Positions 1-7,874 of a stretch of 34,514 bases of DNA are shown in pieces. Origin of the DNA: an uncultured Prevotellaceae bacterium (lineage in GTDB: Bacteria; Bacteroidota; Bacteroidia; Bacteroidales; Bacteroidaceae). The stretch spans positions 1 through 34,514 of the forward strand of contig CACWSX010000009.1 of NCBI GenBank assembly GCA_902763615.1, written 5' to 3'. A program made the position numbers and the translations under genes. The notes under the pieces are model-generated. The model had not been told where the DNA came from, did no database searches, and saw nothing but the letters and a program-made list of their open reading frames with translations. Position 1 is the first letter of the stretch. Every line of letters begins with the position of its first letter.

Positions 1-1
1 G

Positions 2-1447
2 ATCGCTCAGGGTCTGCCTGCATCTCCTGGTGCTGCCTGCGGTCAGATCGTGTTCCACGCTGACGACGCTCAGGCTTGGCATAAGGATGGTCACAAGGTT
101 GTGCTCGTACGTATCGAGACCTCTCCTGAGGATCTCGCTGGTATGGCTTCAGCTGAGGGTATCTTGACTGCTCGTGGTGGTATGACCTCTCACGCTGCCG
201 TTGTGGCTCGTGGTATGGGTAAGTGCTGCGTATCGGGTGTAGGTTCACTGAATGTTAGCTATAAGGACAAGACTGTCGAGATCGACGGCGTTGTATACAA
301 GGAGGGTGACTACATCTCTCTGAATGGTACCACTGGCCAGGTTTACGCTGGCGAGGTGCCCACCAAGGCCGCTGAGCTCTCTGGCGACTTCAAGGAGTTG
401 ATGGACCTCTGCGACAAGTACACCAAGTTGCAGGTTCGCACCAATGCAGATACCCCTCGTGACGCTCAGCTCGCTCGTGAGTTCGGTGCCAAGGGTATCG
501 GTTTGACACGTACCGAGCACATGTTCTTCGAGGATAAGAAAATCATCGCTATGCGCGAGATGATTCTCGCTGACAGCGTTGCCGGACGTGAGAAGGCTCT
601 CGCTAAGTTGTTGCCTTATCAGAAGGCTGACTTCAAGGGTATCCTTGAGGCTATGGACGGTCTGCCCGTGAACATCCGCCTGCTTGATCCTCCTCTCCAT
701 GAGTTCGTTCCCCACGATCTGGCTGGTCAGGAGACAATGGCTAAGGAGATGGGTGTCAGCGTAGAGGACATCAAGCGTCGTGTTGACTCTCTCGCAGAGA
801 ACAACCCAATGCTGGGTCATCGTGGTTGCCGTCTGGGTATCACCTTCCCAGAGATCACCGCTATGCAGACCAAGGCCATCCTGGGTGCTGCCTGTGAGCT
901 GAAGAAGGAGGGTAAGAACCCGATGCCAGAGATCATGGTTCCTCTGATTGGTACTCTCTACGAGCTGAAGCAGCAGAAGGAGGTTATCCAGTATGCCGCT
1001 AAGGAGGTATTCCAGGAGTATGGCATCGAGGTTGAGTTCGAGATCGGTACTATGATTGAGATTCCTCGTGCAGCCCTGACTGCAGATCGCATCGCAACAG
1101 AGGCCCAGTACTTCTCATTCGGTACCAACGACCTGACTCAGATGACCTTCGGTTACAGCCGTGACGATATCGCTTCGTTCCTGCCTGTATACCTTGACAA
1201 GAAGATTCTGAAGGTTGACCCATTCCAGGTACTCGACCAGAAGGGTGTTGGCCGTCTCATCAAGTTCGCTGTGAAGGAAGGTCGTGAAGTACGTCCAGAC
1301 CTCCGCTGCGGTATCTGTGGTGAGCATGGTGGCGAGCCTAGCTCTGTGAAGTTCTGTGCTAAGATCGGCATGAACTACGCATCTTGCTCTCCGTTCCGTG
1401 TGCCCATCGCACGTCTGGCCGCCGCGCAGGCTGCTGTTGAGGAGTAA
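2..1447 (+). CDS. ppdK: Pyruvate phosphate dikinase, C-terminal part (5' end outside window)
   Basis: The enzyme interconverts pyruvate, ATP and Pi with PEP, AMP and PPi in cytoplasmic central carbon metabolism. The frame is open to the left edge, so 481 C-terminal residues are visible. Full PPDK has roughly 900 residues, so about the N-terminal ATP-grasp half is missing. The visible part starts in the swivelling phosphohistidine domain (GLPASPGAA). The catalytic histidine lies in GGMTSHAAVVARGMG (codon at 191-193). The PEP/pyruvate TIM barrel follows, with GLTRTEHMFF, a metal/substrate segment FGTNDLTQM, and the proton-donor cysteine in CGICGEHGG near the C-terminus. Codon use is strongly biased (CGT, GGT, CTC), as expected of a highly expressed gene. 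A convergent gene starts 53 bases downstream. The GTG at 50 is internal and not the true start. The identification is secure. Confidence 0.97.
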   Translation: MAQGLPASPGAACGQIVFHADDAQAWHKDGHKVVLVRIETSPEDLAGMASAEGILTARGGMTSHAAVVARGMGKCCVSGVGSLNVSYKDKTVEIDGVVYKEGDYISLNGTTGQVYAGEVPTKAAELSGDFKELMDLCDKYTKLQVRTNADTPRDAQLAREFGAKGIGLTRTEHMFFEDKKIIAMREMILADSVAGREKALAKLLPYQKADFKGILEAMDGLPVNIRLLDPPLHEFVPHDLAGQETMAKEMGVSVEDIKRRVDSLAENNPMLGHRGCRLGITFPEITAMQTKAILGAACELKKEGKNPMPEIMVPLIGTLYELKQQKEVIQYAAKEVFQEYGIEVEFEIGTMIEIPRAALTADRIATEAQYFSFGTNDLTQMTFGYSRDDIASFLPVYLDKKILKVDPFQVLDQKGVGRLIKFAVKEGREVRPDLRCGICGEHGGEPSSVKFCAKIGMNYASCSPFRVPIARLAAAQAAVEE

Positions 1448-1472
1448 TCGTAAGATTTCAATCAATATTTTT

Positions 1473-1502
1473 GAGCGCAATTCCCGTTTGGGTGTTGCGC
1501 TC
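1473..1502. terminator. Inverted repeat between convergent ppdK and GNAT gene
   Basis: An 8-bp perfect stem (gagcgcaa / ttgcgctc) encloses a second short CCC/GGG stem. It sits between two convergent stop codons and its right arm overlaps the GNAT stop. The downstream T-tract on either strand is poor, so this is a likely but weak bidirectional terminator. Confidence 0.5.
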
Positions 1503-2436
1503 ATACATTTAATGACATTTTTATATGGGGGATGCCGTCAAGCATGAATATGTCGGATGATTGTCTGAAACCTAAGTTTTCATAGAAACCTTTGGCGTAC
1601 TTCTGTGCTTCAATATCTATTTGCTTTGCACCGAAGTGGTCTTTTGCAGTATCAATGGCATGAAACATTATTTGCTTACCATAGCCTTTGCATCTTTCTG
1701 TTGTAATGACTCTGCCTATTGAGATTTCCTTCATGTGAGTACCTGCAGGACAAACACGAGCCAAAGCGACAATCTTGTCTGCGACGGTAAGCCATAGATG
1801 AACCGACTTCTTGTCATCTTCATCCATGTCCTGATAGACGCAGTTCTGCTCAACGACGAACACCTCACTACGAATCCTCAGCAGTTCGTAAAGCTCATCA
1901 TTAGTCAGTTCTTGGAACGATTTCTTATGCAGCATAGGTTTATCATTTAATTTCTGATAAGCGATACGCTCATCTCCATTGGCAAGGTATATGATGCCAC
2001 AATTGATAAAGCCATGCTTCTCGATGTTGTGCTGCATGATTCGATTGTCCTTATGGGTATCGATGCGGATATTCGAATCGTGGGAGAAACAGAAGTCCAT
2101 GATGGTGCTGAAGATGCCATGAGCCTCAGGATAGCTGGCGATACGATGGATGACATGATACGGAAGAGTATCATTTATCCACTTACCATTGTATATCTTT
2201 GAATAGGTAGGCTCAGGAGAGGGTAGGAAAGCGAAATAGGCGACAATGCGGTCTGCGTCTTCAATGACAAAACTACCATGCTTCTCCATATCGCTAATAA
2301 TGACAGCTTCAGACGGATATCCCTCTCCCCATTGGTTCATGTTGCCAGATTGCCGCATAATTCTCTTTGCGGCATCTATGACTTTCATTATCTCAGCTAC
2401 ATCCGTCGATCTGGCTTCTCTGACATTCTTATTCAT
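1501..2436 (-). CDS. Tandem GNAT acetyltransferase with C-terminal ElaA-like domain
   Basis: This cytoplasmic protein has two GNAT (acetyl-CoA N-acyltransferase) folds. Residues 1 to about 165 form the first, with a recognisable second half (HKDNRIMQHNIEKHGF). From about residue 168 to 311 there is an ElaA-type domain: RSEVFVVEQNCVYQDMDEDD, then ISIGRVI and the acetyl-CoA loop RCKGYGKQ, then AKGFYENLGF. I chose the ATG at 2436 (MNKNVREA). A longer reading frame to 2529 uses a non-ATG codon and would run into msrA, whose stop is at 2472, and its extra residues look non-coding. The gene is last in the minus-strand run, 35 bases after msrA, and looks more AT-rich than its neighbours. Substrates are unknown. 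ElaA-like single-domain proteins are the common form, so the fusion is mildly unusual. Confidence 0.85.
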   Translation of the reverse strand: MNKNVREARSTDVAEIMKVIDAAKRIMRQSGNMNQWGEGYPSEAVIISDMEKHGSFVIEDADRIVAYFAFLPSPEPTYSKIYNGKWINDTLPYHVIHRIASYPEAHGIFSTIMDFCFSHDSNIRIDTHKDNRIMQHNIEKHGFINCGIIYLANGDERIAYQKLNDKPMLHKKSFQELTNDELYELLRIRSEVFVVEQNCVYQDMDEDDKKSVHLWLTVADKIVALARVCPAGTHMKEISIGRVITTERCKGYGKQIMFHAIDTAKDHFGAKQIDIEAQKYAKGFYENLGFRQSSDIFMLDGIPHIKMSLNV

Positions 2437-2471
2437 ATTAATCAAAACTGCTTCCCCACAATATACCAAAA

Positions 2472-3023
2472 TCACCTCTTGTCCTTGGCCTGTCTTGCAA
2501 ACTCGAACAGTGATTGGGGCAGGTGACAATAACCAGTTGGATTCTTATCCAGGTAGTCTTGATGATACTCCTCTGCCGTATAGAAGTTTTCCAAGGGCAG
2601 TTTCTCTACGGCCAAAGGCTGCTGATAGTTCTTCTGTTCCTCATTAAACACCTTCTCAATAACTGATAAATCCTCTGAATCAGTATAGTAGATGCCGGTA
2701 CGATAGCGAGTCCCTTCATCGTGGCCTTGTTTGTTGAGACTTGTCGGGTCGATGGCCTTGAAGAACATTTTCAATAGGAATTCGAGGCTGACAACATCAG
2801 GATTGTATTTCACATATACTGTCTCAGCATATCCTGTTGTGTCGGTATAGACCTCTTTGTACGTAGGGTTCGCAGTGTGTCCATTGGCAAAACCCACAGC
2901 TGTTTCTATTACCCCCTCAATCTGTTTGAAGTAATGCTCTGTTCCCCAGAAACATCCTCCGGCAAGGTAGATGTCCTTGCCGTTCTTTACGTCATTAATC
3001 AGTTGGTCGTCCATGATCTTCAT
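2472..3023 (-). CDS. msrA: Peptide-methionine (S)-S-oxide reductase
   Basis: The enzyme reduces methionine-S-sulfoxide in proteins and free methionine, repairing oxidative damage. The catalytic cysteine is C24 in the family hallmark GCFWG. Other family segments are NKQGHDEGTRYRTGIYY (residues 98-113) and FYTAEEYHQDYLDKNPTGYC (147-166). C166 near the C-terminus could serve as a resolving cysteine. At 183 residues it has the normal length for a stand-alone MsrA, with no MsrB domain fused. No export signal is visible, so it is probably cytoplasmic. An in-frame ATG three codons downstream (3014) is an alternative start. It lies 5 bases after the nitroreductase, which fits co-transcription with other redox genes. 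Confidence 0.96.
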   Translation of the reverse strand: MKIMDDQLINDVKNGKDIYLAGGCFWGTEHYFKQIEGVIETAVGFANGHTANPTYKEVYTDTTGYAETVYVKYNPDVVSLEFLLKMFFKAIDPTSLNKQGHDEGTRYRTGIYYTDSEDLSVIEKVFNEEQKNYQQPLAVEKLPLENFYTAEEYHQDYLDKNPTGYCHLPQSLFEFARQAKDKR

Positions 3024-3028
3024 GTCAA

Positions 3029-3634
3029 TTAATAGAATTTTACGATATCGTCAAATGACCGATGGCGGGGCTGTATTGGTTCACCTTTGCGATAGCCAAG
3101 AGAGATGACGGCCATGATGGTCTCACTCTCTGGGATAGCAAAAAGCTGACGTAACTTGTTGGCTTCACGCATACCCATGATGAGTGTGTCAAAGCCCATA
3201 GCACGCGCCTTCAGTACAAGGTAACAGTTCGACAGACCATTGTCGTAAGCTCCCCATCCATCGCCTACTTCGTTGGCAGGATTGCCTTGAAAGAAACCGC
3301 TCTTACCACGCTCAAAGGTTGAGACAATGAGTACGGGTGCTTCCTTGATGCGCGATTTATTGCCACCGACGAGATCCTGCACTGCTGCAACTTTCTCAGG
3401 GGTGATTGCAACATAATAATGCGTCGGCTGCAGGTTTGCCCACGATGGTGCCTCTTGTACAGCTTCGAGTAGTTCGCGAACCTCGACCTCTGAGATTTTC
3501 TTGGTGGCATCGTAGCTGCGGACGCTACGGCGGGTGGTTAATACTTCATCGAAAGAAGGTGATTTCTTCTCTTGTGAACAGCCCGGCAGCACTACCAGTG
3601 TTGCGAGGGCTACAAAAACAAACAGTCTTTTCAT
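3029..3634 (-). CDS. Nitroreductase-family lipoprotein
   Basis: This is an FMN-dependent nitroreductase-fold oxidoreductase carrying a lipoprotein signal. The N-terminus MKRLFVFVALATLVVLPGC has a type II lipobox with the lipidated cysteine at C19, so the enzyme would sit on the periplasmic side of a membrane. The nitroreductase signature begins at TTRRSVRSYD, followed by PSWANLQPTHYYVA, the LKARAMGFDTLIMGM segment and the C-terminal SLGYRKGEPIQPR. At 201 residues it is a typical single-domain family member. Most nitroreductases are cytoplasmic, so lipidation is a notable variation, although it is seen in Bacteroidetes. Its position between msrA and an alcohol dehydrogenase suggests a redox or detoxification role, but the substrate cannot be read from sequence. 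Confidence 0.9.
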   Translation of the reverse strand: MKRLFVFVALATLVVLPGCSQEKKSPSFDEVLTTRRSVRSYDATKKISEVEVRELLEAVQEAPSWANLQPTHYYVAITPEKVAAVQDLVGGNKSRIKEAPVLIVSTFERGKSGFFQGNPANEVGDGWGAYDNGLSNCYLVLKARAMGFDTLIMGMREANKLRQLFAIPESETIMAVISLGYRKGEPIQPRHRSFDDIVKFY

Positions 3635-3653
3635 TTTTGTCAGTTGTTATTAT

Positions 3654-4838
3654 TCATCCTCTTGCCATTTGATAGATGGCTTCCATATCCTCTGCTTTGA
3701 GTACTTTGAGAGCACCGCAGGTAGAGGTATAGTTGCGACTGCACTTACGGGTCATCTCGCGGATTTCATCATCGGTGATATCTCTGCCGATAAGTTCCTT
3801 GATGTTGATAGGCATACCGATGGCGTGGTAGAAACGCTCCATAGCCTCGATCCCTTTCAGGGCTGTACCCTCAGGGTCGGTAAAATCGTTGGGCACATCC
3901 ATCACATTGACGGCAAAGCGAACAAAGCGCGAGAGATTCTCATGCATGGTATAGCGGGCCCAACTAGGCCAGATAGCAGCCAGACCGGCACCGTGGGTGA
4001 CATCAAACATGCCACTGAGTTCATGCTCAAGCAGGTGGGTAGCCCAATCGTCGGCGACACCGCAGCCCGTCAGTCCCCAGTGGGCGACGCTGCCACCCCA
4101 CATCACTTGCGCACGATTGCGATAGTCTTCTGGATTCCTTAAGACTTCAAAGACGGCTGTCTTCATCCTTCGCAATACGGCCTCTGCCAGGTCGGTAGTC
4201 AGATCCATATCGTCGTCCTTGGTGAAGTAGCGCTCCATGGTGTGCATCATCATATCAGTCACACCAGCGGCAGTCTGATAAGGGGGAAGGGTAAAAGTGC
4301 GACGGGGATTCATGATGGCAAATTTCGGGCGCGACATATTGTTGCTGTAACCCAGTTTTACATCGCCGTCCTCATTCGTAATGACGCTGGCCTCACTCAT
4401 TTCACTGCCCGCTGCGGGGATGGTCAATACAGAGGCCACAGGCAGCATCTTTTCCGGTTCGGCTTTACCGAAGTAGAAATCCCATACATTGCCTTGATAA
4501 CAGACACCATAGGCGATGCACTTTGCAGAGTCGATGACGCTACCGCCACCCACGGCGAGGATGAAGTCGACACCCTCCTGGCGACACAAATCGATACCTT
4601 TCTGTGCCAATGAGAGCCTGGGATTAGGCACTACACCTCCCAGTTTCACATATTTGATTCCACCTTCGTTTAGTAAGCTGCAAATCTTATTAAGCAGGCC
4701 CGATTTCTCTGCACTTTTGCCACCATAATGTACCAGCACTTTCGTGCCACCATATTTCTTTACCAATGCAGCAACCTGCTCTTCTGATTGTTCTCCAAAC
4801 ACCACTTCTGTGGGTGCATAGTAATTAAAATCTTTCAT
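3654..4838 (-). CDS. Iron/zinc-containing alcohol dehydrogenase, YqhD/butanol dehydrogenase type
   Basis: This cytoplasmic NAD(P)H-dependent dehydrogenase probably reduces aldehydes. The nucleotide-binding motif GGGSVIDSAK is at residues 97-106. Metal ligands D195, H199, H268 and H282 are all present and are offset by one residue from the four ligands known in E. coli YqhD, so the active site looks intact. The length of 394 residues is standard. The start MKDFNYYAPTEVVFGE matches the usual N-terminus of the family. It follows the beta-glucosidase by 14 bases and precedes the nitroreductase by 19 bases, indicating an operon. The exact substrate (butyraldehyde, lactaldehyde, reactive aldehydes) is not determinable here. 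Confidence 0.93.
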   Translation of the reverse strand: MKDFNYYAPTEVVFGEQSEEQVAALVKKYGGTKVLVHYGGKSAEKSGLLNKICSLLNEGGIKYVKLGGVVPNPRLSLAQKGIDLCRQEGVDFILAVGGGSVIDSAKCIAYGVCYQGNVWDFYFGKAEPEKMLPVASVLTIPAAGSEMSEASVITNEDGDVKLGYSNNMSRPKFAIMNPRRTFTLPPYQTAAGVTDMMMHTMERYFTKDDDMDLTTDLAEAVLRRMKTAVFEVLRNPEDYRNRAQVMWGGSVAHWGLTGCGVADDWATHLLEHELSGMFDVTHGAGLAAIWPSWARYTMHENLSRFVRFAVNVMDVPNDFTDPEGTALKGIEAMERFYHAIGMPINIKELIGRDITDDEIREMTRKCSRNYTSTCGALKVLKAEDMEAIYQMARG

Positions 4839-4852
4839 ATTCTTTTTTATTA

Positions 4853-7066
4853 TTATAACTTTGTTTTTGCCTTCAATACTAATTTGTCGGATGATCCGCC
4901 TACAAACACAGTCATTTTACCATGTTCCAGTTTCCAGTCCTGCGTGGTCTCGTCCCAGTGACAGAGGTCTGCACGGCGTATGGGTATGGTGATATGCTGG
5001 CGTTCGCCGGCCTTGAGGGCCACACGATGGAAGCCTTTTAGTTCTTTGACTGGGCGGCTGATAGCAGATCCCTGACGAGAGATATAGACTTGTGTTACCT
5101 CTTCGGCATCGATAGCAGAGCGGTTGGTGAGCATGAAACTCACTTCGAGGCTTTCGCCTACGGTTTTCACCTTCAGGTCGCTATATTGAAATTTCGCATA
5201 CGAGAGGCCAAATCCAAAGGGATAGGCTACGGCGACCTTCTTTTCATCGTACCAGCGATAGCCAACGAGGTCTTCTTCTGCATAGTTGGCGATGAGTTGC
5301 TGGCGTCTGTCATTACTGCGATTCCTAGTGAGGTCAACGAAGATGTCGCCTTGATTGCTGTTCTCCATCTTCTGCGGATAGGTGCCTGTGGCGTAGGCCG
5401 GCACATCCTCTAGTTTCTTGGGCCAGGTCATTGGTAATTTGCCTGATGGTGAGATTTCGCCTGTCAGCACTTCGGCCAAAGCCTGTCCGCCCATAGAGCC
5501 GTTAAACCAAGAAGCAATCAATGCACCCGAGACCTTGCTGACGGTGCTCACATCAACAGGACCTCCTGAAACAATCACAGTTATCAGTTTCGGATTGGCC
5601 TTGGCTAGGGCCTCAGCGAGTTCATCCTGCCCTGAGGGTAGGGTGATTGTCTTGCGGTCGCTGCCCTCTGTCTCCACTTCGCGATTGTTGCCAGCGAAGA
5701 AGAGCACGATGTCGGCAGCTTGGGCTACCTTCACAGCCTCGTCAACCAGTTGGGGATCAGCCTTCTGGATGGGATCCTGACGTCTGTTGCGGCTATCGCG
5801 GTCGAAACCCTTATAGCCCTTGGCATAAGTGAGTTTCACGCTATTGCCTAATTTCTGTTTCAAACCTTCATAGGGTGTTATTTCACGACGGGTCTTCACA
5901 CCTGCTCCAACACCCCCCAGCGCCATCTTTGTGAGGGCATTCTCACCAATCACTGCGATGGTGCGAACGCGTCTGGTGTCGATCGGAAGCAGTTTTTCGT
6001 TTTTCAGTAAGACGATGCTTCGGCGTGCTACCTCCAAAGCAGTCGTCATCTCCTCTTCATTGCCTACAGGCTTGCTGTTTGCTACCGCTTTATCGATGGG
6101 CTTCACCGTTAGACGTACACGAAGGATCTCTTTTACGCGCTGGTCGATGACATCCTCGCTGACCTTGCCTGCCTTCACGGAGTCAAGTAGTGCCTGCCCC
6201 ATGAATCGGCTGCCTGGCATCTCCACATTCATGCCTGATGTGACGGCGTCGACTGTAGAATGTACACCGCCCCAGTCGCTGATCACCATACCTGGAAAGC
6301 CCCATTGTTCGCGTAAGACGGTGGTCTGCAGATGCTTGTTTTCTGAGCACCAGCGCCCATTCACCTTATTATAAGCTGCCATCACCCCCCAGGCATCGCC
6401 GTCGCGTACGGCCATCTCAAAGGGACGCAGGTAGATTTCATGCATAGCACGGTCGGAAATACGTACATCGACATAGCCTCTGGCTTCCTCTTGGTTGTTG
6501 AGGGCAAAATGTTTCAGACAAACTGCCGTACCGTCGTCTTGTGATCCTTTGGTATAAGCAACAGCCAGCATGCCGCTGAGCAAGGGGTCTTCGCTCAAGT
6601 ATTCGTATGTCCGTCCACCAGTGGGGATACGCTGTATGTTTATAGCTGGTCCGAGAATCATGTCCTTACCACGCAGTCGGGCTTCACGGCTCATACCTCG
6701 TCCGTATGCATAGGCCCACTCTGTACTCCAGGTGGCTGCTAAAGCAGAGCCAGTTGGGAAAAAAGTAGCAGAGTCTGTCGTCAGATGAGCTGAATTCCAG
6801 GAGTGGGGTTCCATTTCCTCACGGATACCAAAGGGGCCATCGGCATATTCTATATCGGCGATACCCAGACGGGGTATACCTTCGGACGAGAACATGTTCT
6901 TACCATGAAGCATGGCAATCTTCTCTTCCAATGTCATTCCCTTGATGATGGCCTCGATTTTTGATTCATGATTCAAAAGACGTGAGTGTTTGGCTTGTGA
7001 ATGAACCGTTGTCGTCGAAGTCAGGGCGACGACTATCATGCATGTCGTGATTTCTTTGAATTTCAT
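4853..7066 (-). CDS. Secreted glycoside hydrolase family 3 beta-glucosidase
   Basis: This exported enzyme hydrolyses beta-linked glucose (or xylose) from oligosaccharides, most likely in the periplasm. Residues 1 to about 25 form a Sec signal peptide ending near VHSQA. The GH3 N-terminal barrel follows, with substrate-binding KHF at 185-187 and the catalytic nucleophile D264 in VISDWGG. The C-terminal alpha/beta sandwich contains VETEGSDR (464-471), where the acid/base glutamate is expected. A fibronectin type III-like domain occupies roughly residues 650-737. At 737 residues it is a typical BglX-like three-domain enzyme. A regulator remnant (7083-7421) lies 16 bases upstream on the same strand. 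Such regulators usually control adjacent glycan-use genes, so this enzyme may have been part of a larger polysaccharide locus that has been reduced. Confidence 0.95.
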   Translation of the reverse strand: MKFKEITTCMIVVALTSTTTVHSQAKHSRLLNHESKIEAIIKGMTLEEKIAMLHGKNMFSSEGIPRLGIADIEYADGPFGIREEMEPHSWNSAHLTTDSATFFPTGSALAATWSTEWAYAYGRGMSREARLRGKDMILGPAINIQRIPTGGRTYEYLSEDPLLSGMLAVAYTKGSQDDGTAVCLKHFALNNQEEARGYVDVRISDRAMHEIYLRPFEMAVRDGDAWGVMAAYNKVNGRWCSENKHLQTTVLREQWGFPGMVISDWGGVHSTVDAVTSGMNVEMPGSRFMGQALLDSVKAGKVSEDVIDQRVKEILRVRLTVKPIDKAVANSKPVGNEEEMTTALEVARRSIVLLKNEKLLPIDTRRVRTIAVIGENALTKMALGGVGAGVKTRREITPYEGLKQKLGNSVKLTYAKGYKGFDRDSRNRRQDPIQKADPQLVDEAVKVAQAADIVLFFAGNNREVETEGSDRKTITLPSGQDELAEALAKANPKLITVIVSGGPVDVSTVSKVSGALIASWFNGSMGGQALAEVLTGEISPSGKLPMTWPKKLEDVPAYATGTYPQKMENSNQGDIFVDLTRNRSNDRRQQLIANYAEEDLVGYRWYDEKKVAVAYPFGFGLSYAKFQYSDLKVKTVGESLEVSFMLTNRSAIDAEEVTQVYISRQGSAISRPVKELKGFHRVALKAGERQHITIPIRRADLCHWDETTQDWKLEHGKMTVFVGGSSDKLVLKAKTKL

Positions 7067-7082
7067 ATTCTTATTTATAGTT

Positions 7083-7421
7083 TTAATGATGATTTTTCTT
7101 GAGATATTCAGAGGGAGTATGATTATACATTAGCTTAAAGTAATGAGTGAACTGTTTTGCAGAAAGTTCCACCATATCAGATACTTCCGATATATTGGTA
7201 CGCCCTTGGTCCAATAGACTCTTTCCTCGTTTCAGTTTCACGATTCTGATAAACTCCAGTGGCGACTTACCCGTGATGGCCATGAGTTTCTTGTCCCTCA
7301 CAAAATTGTCTGCCAAACCGTCTTTTGCATCGATGGTCTGGAAGAAAATGTCTGTTGCAGAACATGGCAGGAATGATGTCAGAACCATTCCGACAGCCAT
7401 GATGAAATGCCGAATCTTCAT
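7083..7421 (-). pseudogene. Remnant of a hybrid two-component regulator (HTCS) with a large in-frame deletion
   Basis: The 112-residue frame joins two ends of a protein family that normally exceeds 1200 residues. Residues 1-42 are a signal peptide (MKIRHFIMAVGMVLTS...) followed by the first strand of a two-component Reg_prop propeller (FFQTIDAKDGLADNFVRD). Residues 44-112 are the end of an AraC-type DNA-binding domain (KKLMAITGKSPLEFIRIVKL, then ISEVSDMVELSAKQFTHYF and TPSEYLKK). The propeller, transmembrane helix, histidine kinase, receiver and first HTH helices are absent. The junction is near 7290-7295. A glutamate (E85) replaces the glycine common in the second helix-turn-helix, consistent with decay. 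A signal peptide attached to a half DNA-binding domain cannot act as a normal regulator. It may persist only as a leader of the downstream operon. Confidence 0.82.
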
Positions 7422-7441
7422 TCTGTATAGGGATTACTTCA

Positions 7442-7449
7442 CAAAGGTA
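7442..7449 (-). promoter_or_regulatory. Bacteroidetes -7 element upstream of regulator remnant/glucosidase run
   Basis: On the minus strand this reads TACCTTTG, matching TAnnTTTG, 20 bases before the ATG at 7421. No convincing TTTG -33 element lies at the right distance. It is probably the original promoter of the regulator and may now drive the downstream genes. Confidence 0.45.
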
Positions 7450-7739
7450 ATAAAAAAAGTGACTGTTTGATGTTTTCTCCTGTTTTATTTTCCGGATTGA
7501 TAGTTTTTTTAACTTTTCAGCCTCCGATATGTATCCATTTTGCCCCCAAATGTATCTGCAATACAATTGGTAAGAAAGATAAAATGACCAACGCAATTCA
7601 ATATAATAATCTGGGAAACCGCCAATCGGTTTTACCGTTGTTGATGTTAGTTAGATAACAGTTGATTAAAAAATGTAGTTATTGTAATGGTAAAAATGGT
7701 TTGTGACAAATCGTTGTCTATTTGGCAATAGCGTTAGGA

Positions 7740-7772
7740 AAAAGGATTCGGCAGTGATTGTCGGATCCTTTT
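7740..7772. terminator. Strong bidirectional hairpin in divergent gap
   Basis: A 14-bp stem (7740-7753 with 7759-7772) has two G-U type pairs and a five-base loop. It starts with an A-run and ends with a T-run, so it would work as an intrinsic terminator on both strands. It has no obvious gene to terminate, because the flanking genes diverge. Confidence 0.7.
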
Positions 7773-7809
7773 AGTTTGGCCACTGAAAGATTAATTTTTC
7801 TTGATTTTC

Positions 7810-7840
7810 TTGGAGTTTACGGATATTCTTCGTATCTTTG
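7810..7840 (+). promoter_or_regulatory. Promoter of the C10 peptidase operon
   Basis: TATCTTTG at 7833-7840 matches the Bacteroidetes -7 consensus TAnnTTTG. A TTG at 7810-7812 lies 20 bases upstream, at the expected -33 position. The start codon is 34 bases downstream of the -7 box. Confidence 0.65.
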
Positions 7841-7874
7841 TCGCATGATTTAGACAATATAACGACTTAAGCTT

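Larger units (their letters stand above)
7422..7874. other. 453-bp divergent intergenic region
   Basis: It separates the minus-strand glucosidase run from the plus-strand C10 peptidase. It contains a -7-like element for the minus strand (7442-7449), a strong inverted-repeat terminator (7740-7772) and a plus-strand promoter (7809-7840). Between about 7450 and 7739 there is only AT-rich sequence. One short plus-strand frame begins with ATG at 7584 and ends at 7658 (24 codons), with no recognisable family. No tRNA, known riboswitch or long frame was seen there. Confidence 0.6.

Noticed and set aside
2437-2529. N-terminal extension of the double GNAT protein up to 2529
   Set aside because: It needs a non-ATG start inside msrA, and the extra residues do not match a GNAT start. 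MNKNVREA at 2436 does.
3534-4142. Plus-strand 202-codon frame spanning the nitroreductase/dehydrogenase junction
   Set aside because: It is antisense to two confidently assigned genes and its translation shows no family features.
7083-7421. An intact small AraC-type regulator
   Set aside because: The N-terminus is a signal peptide plus a propeller strand and the DNA-binding domain lacks its first helices, so a remnant of a larger protein fits better.
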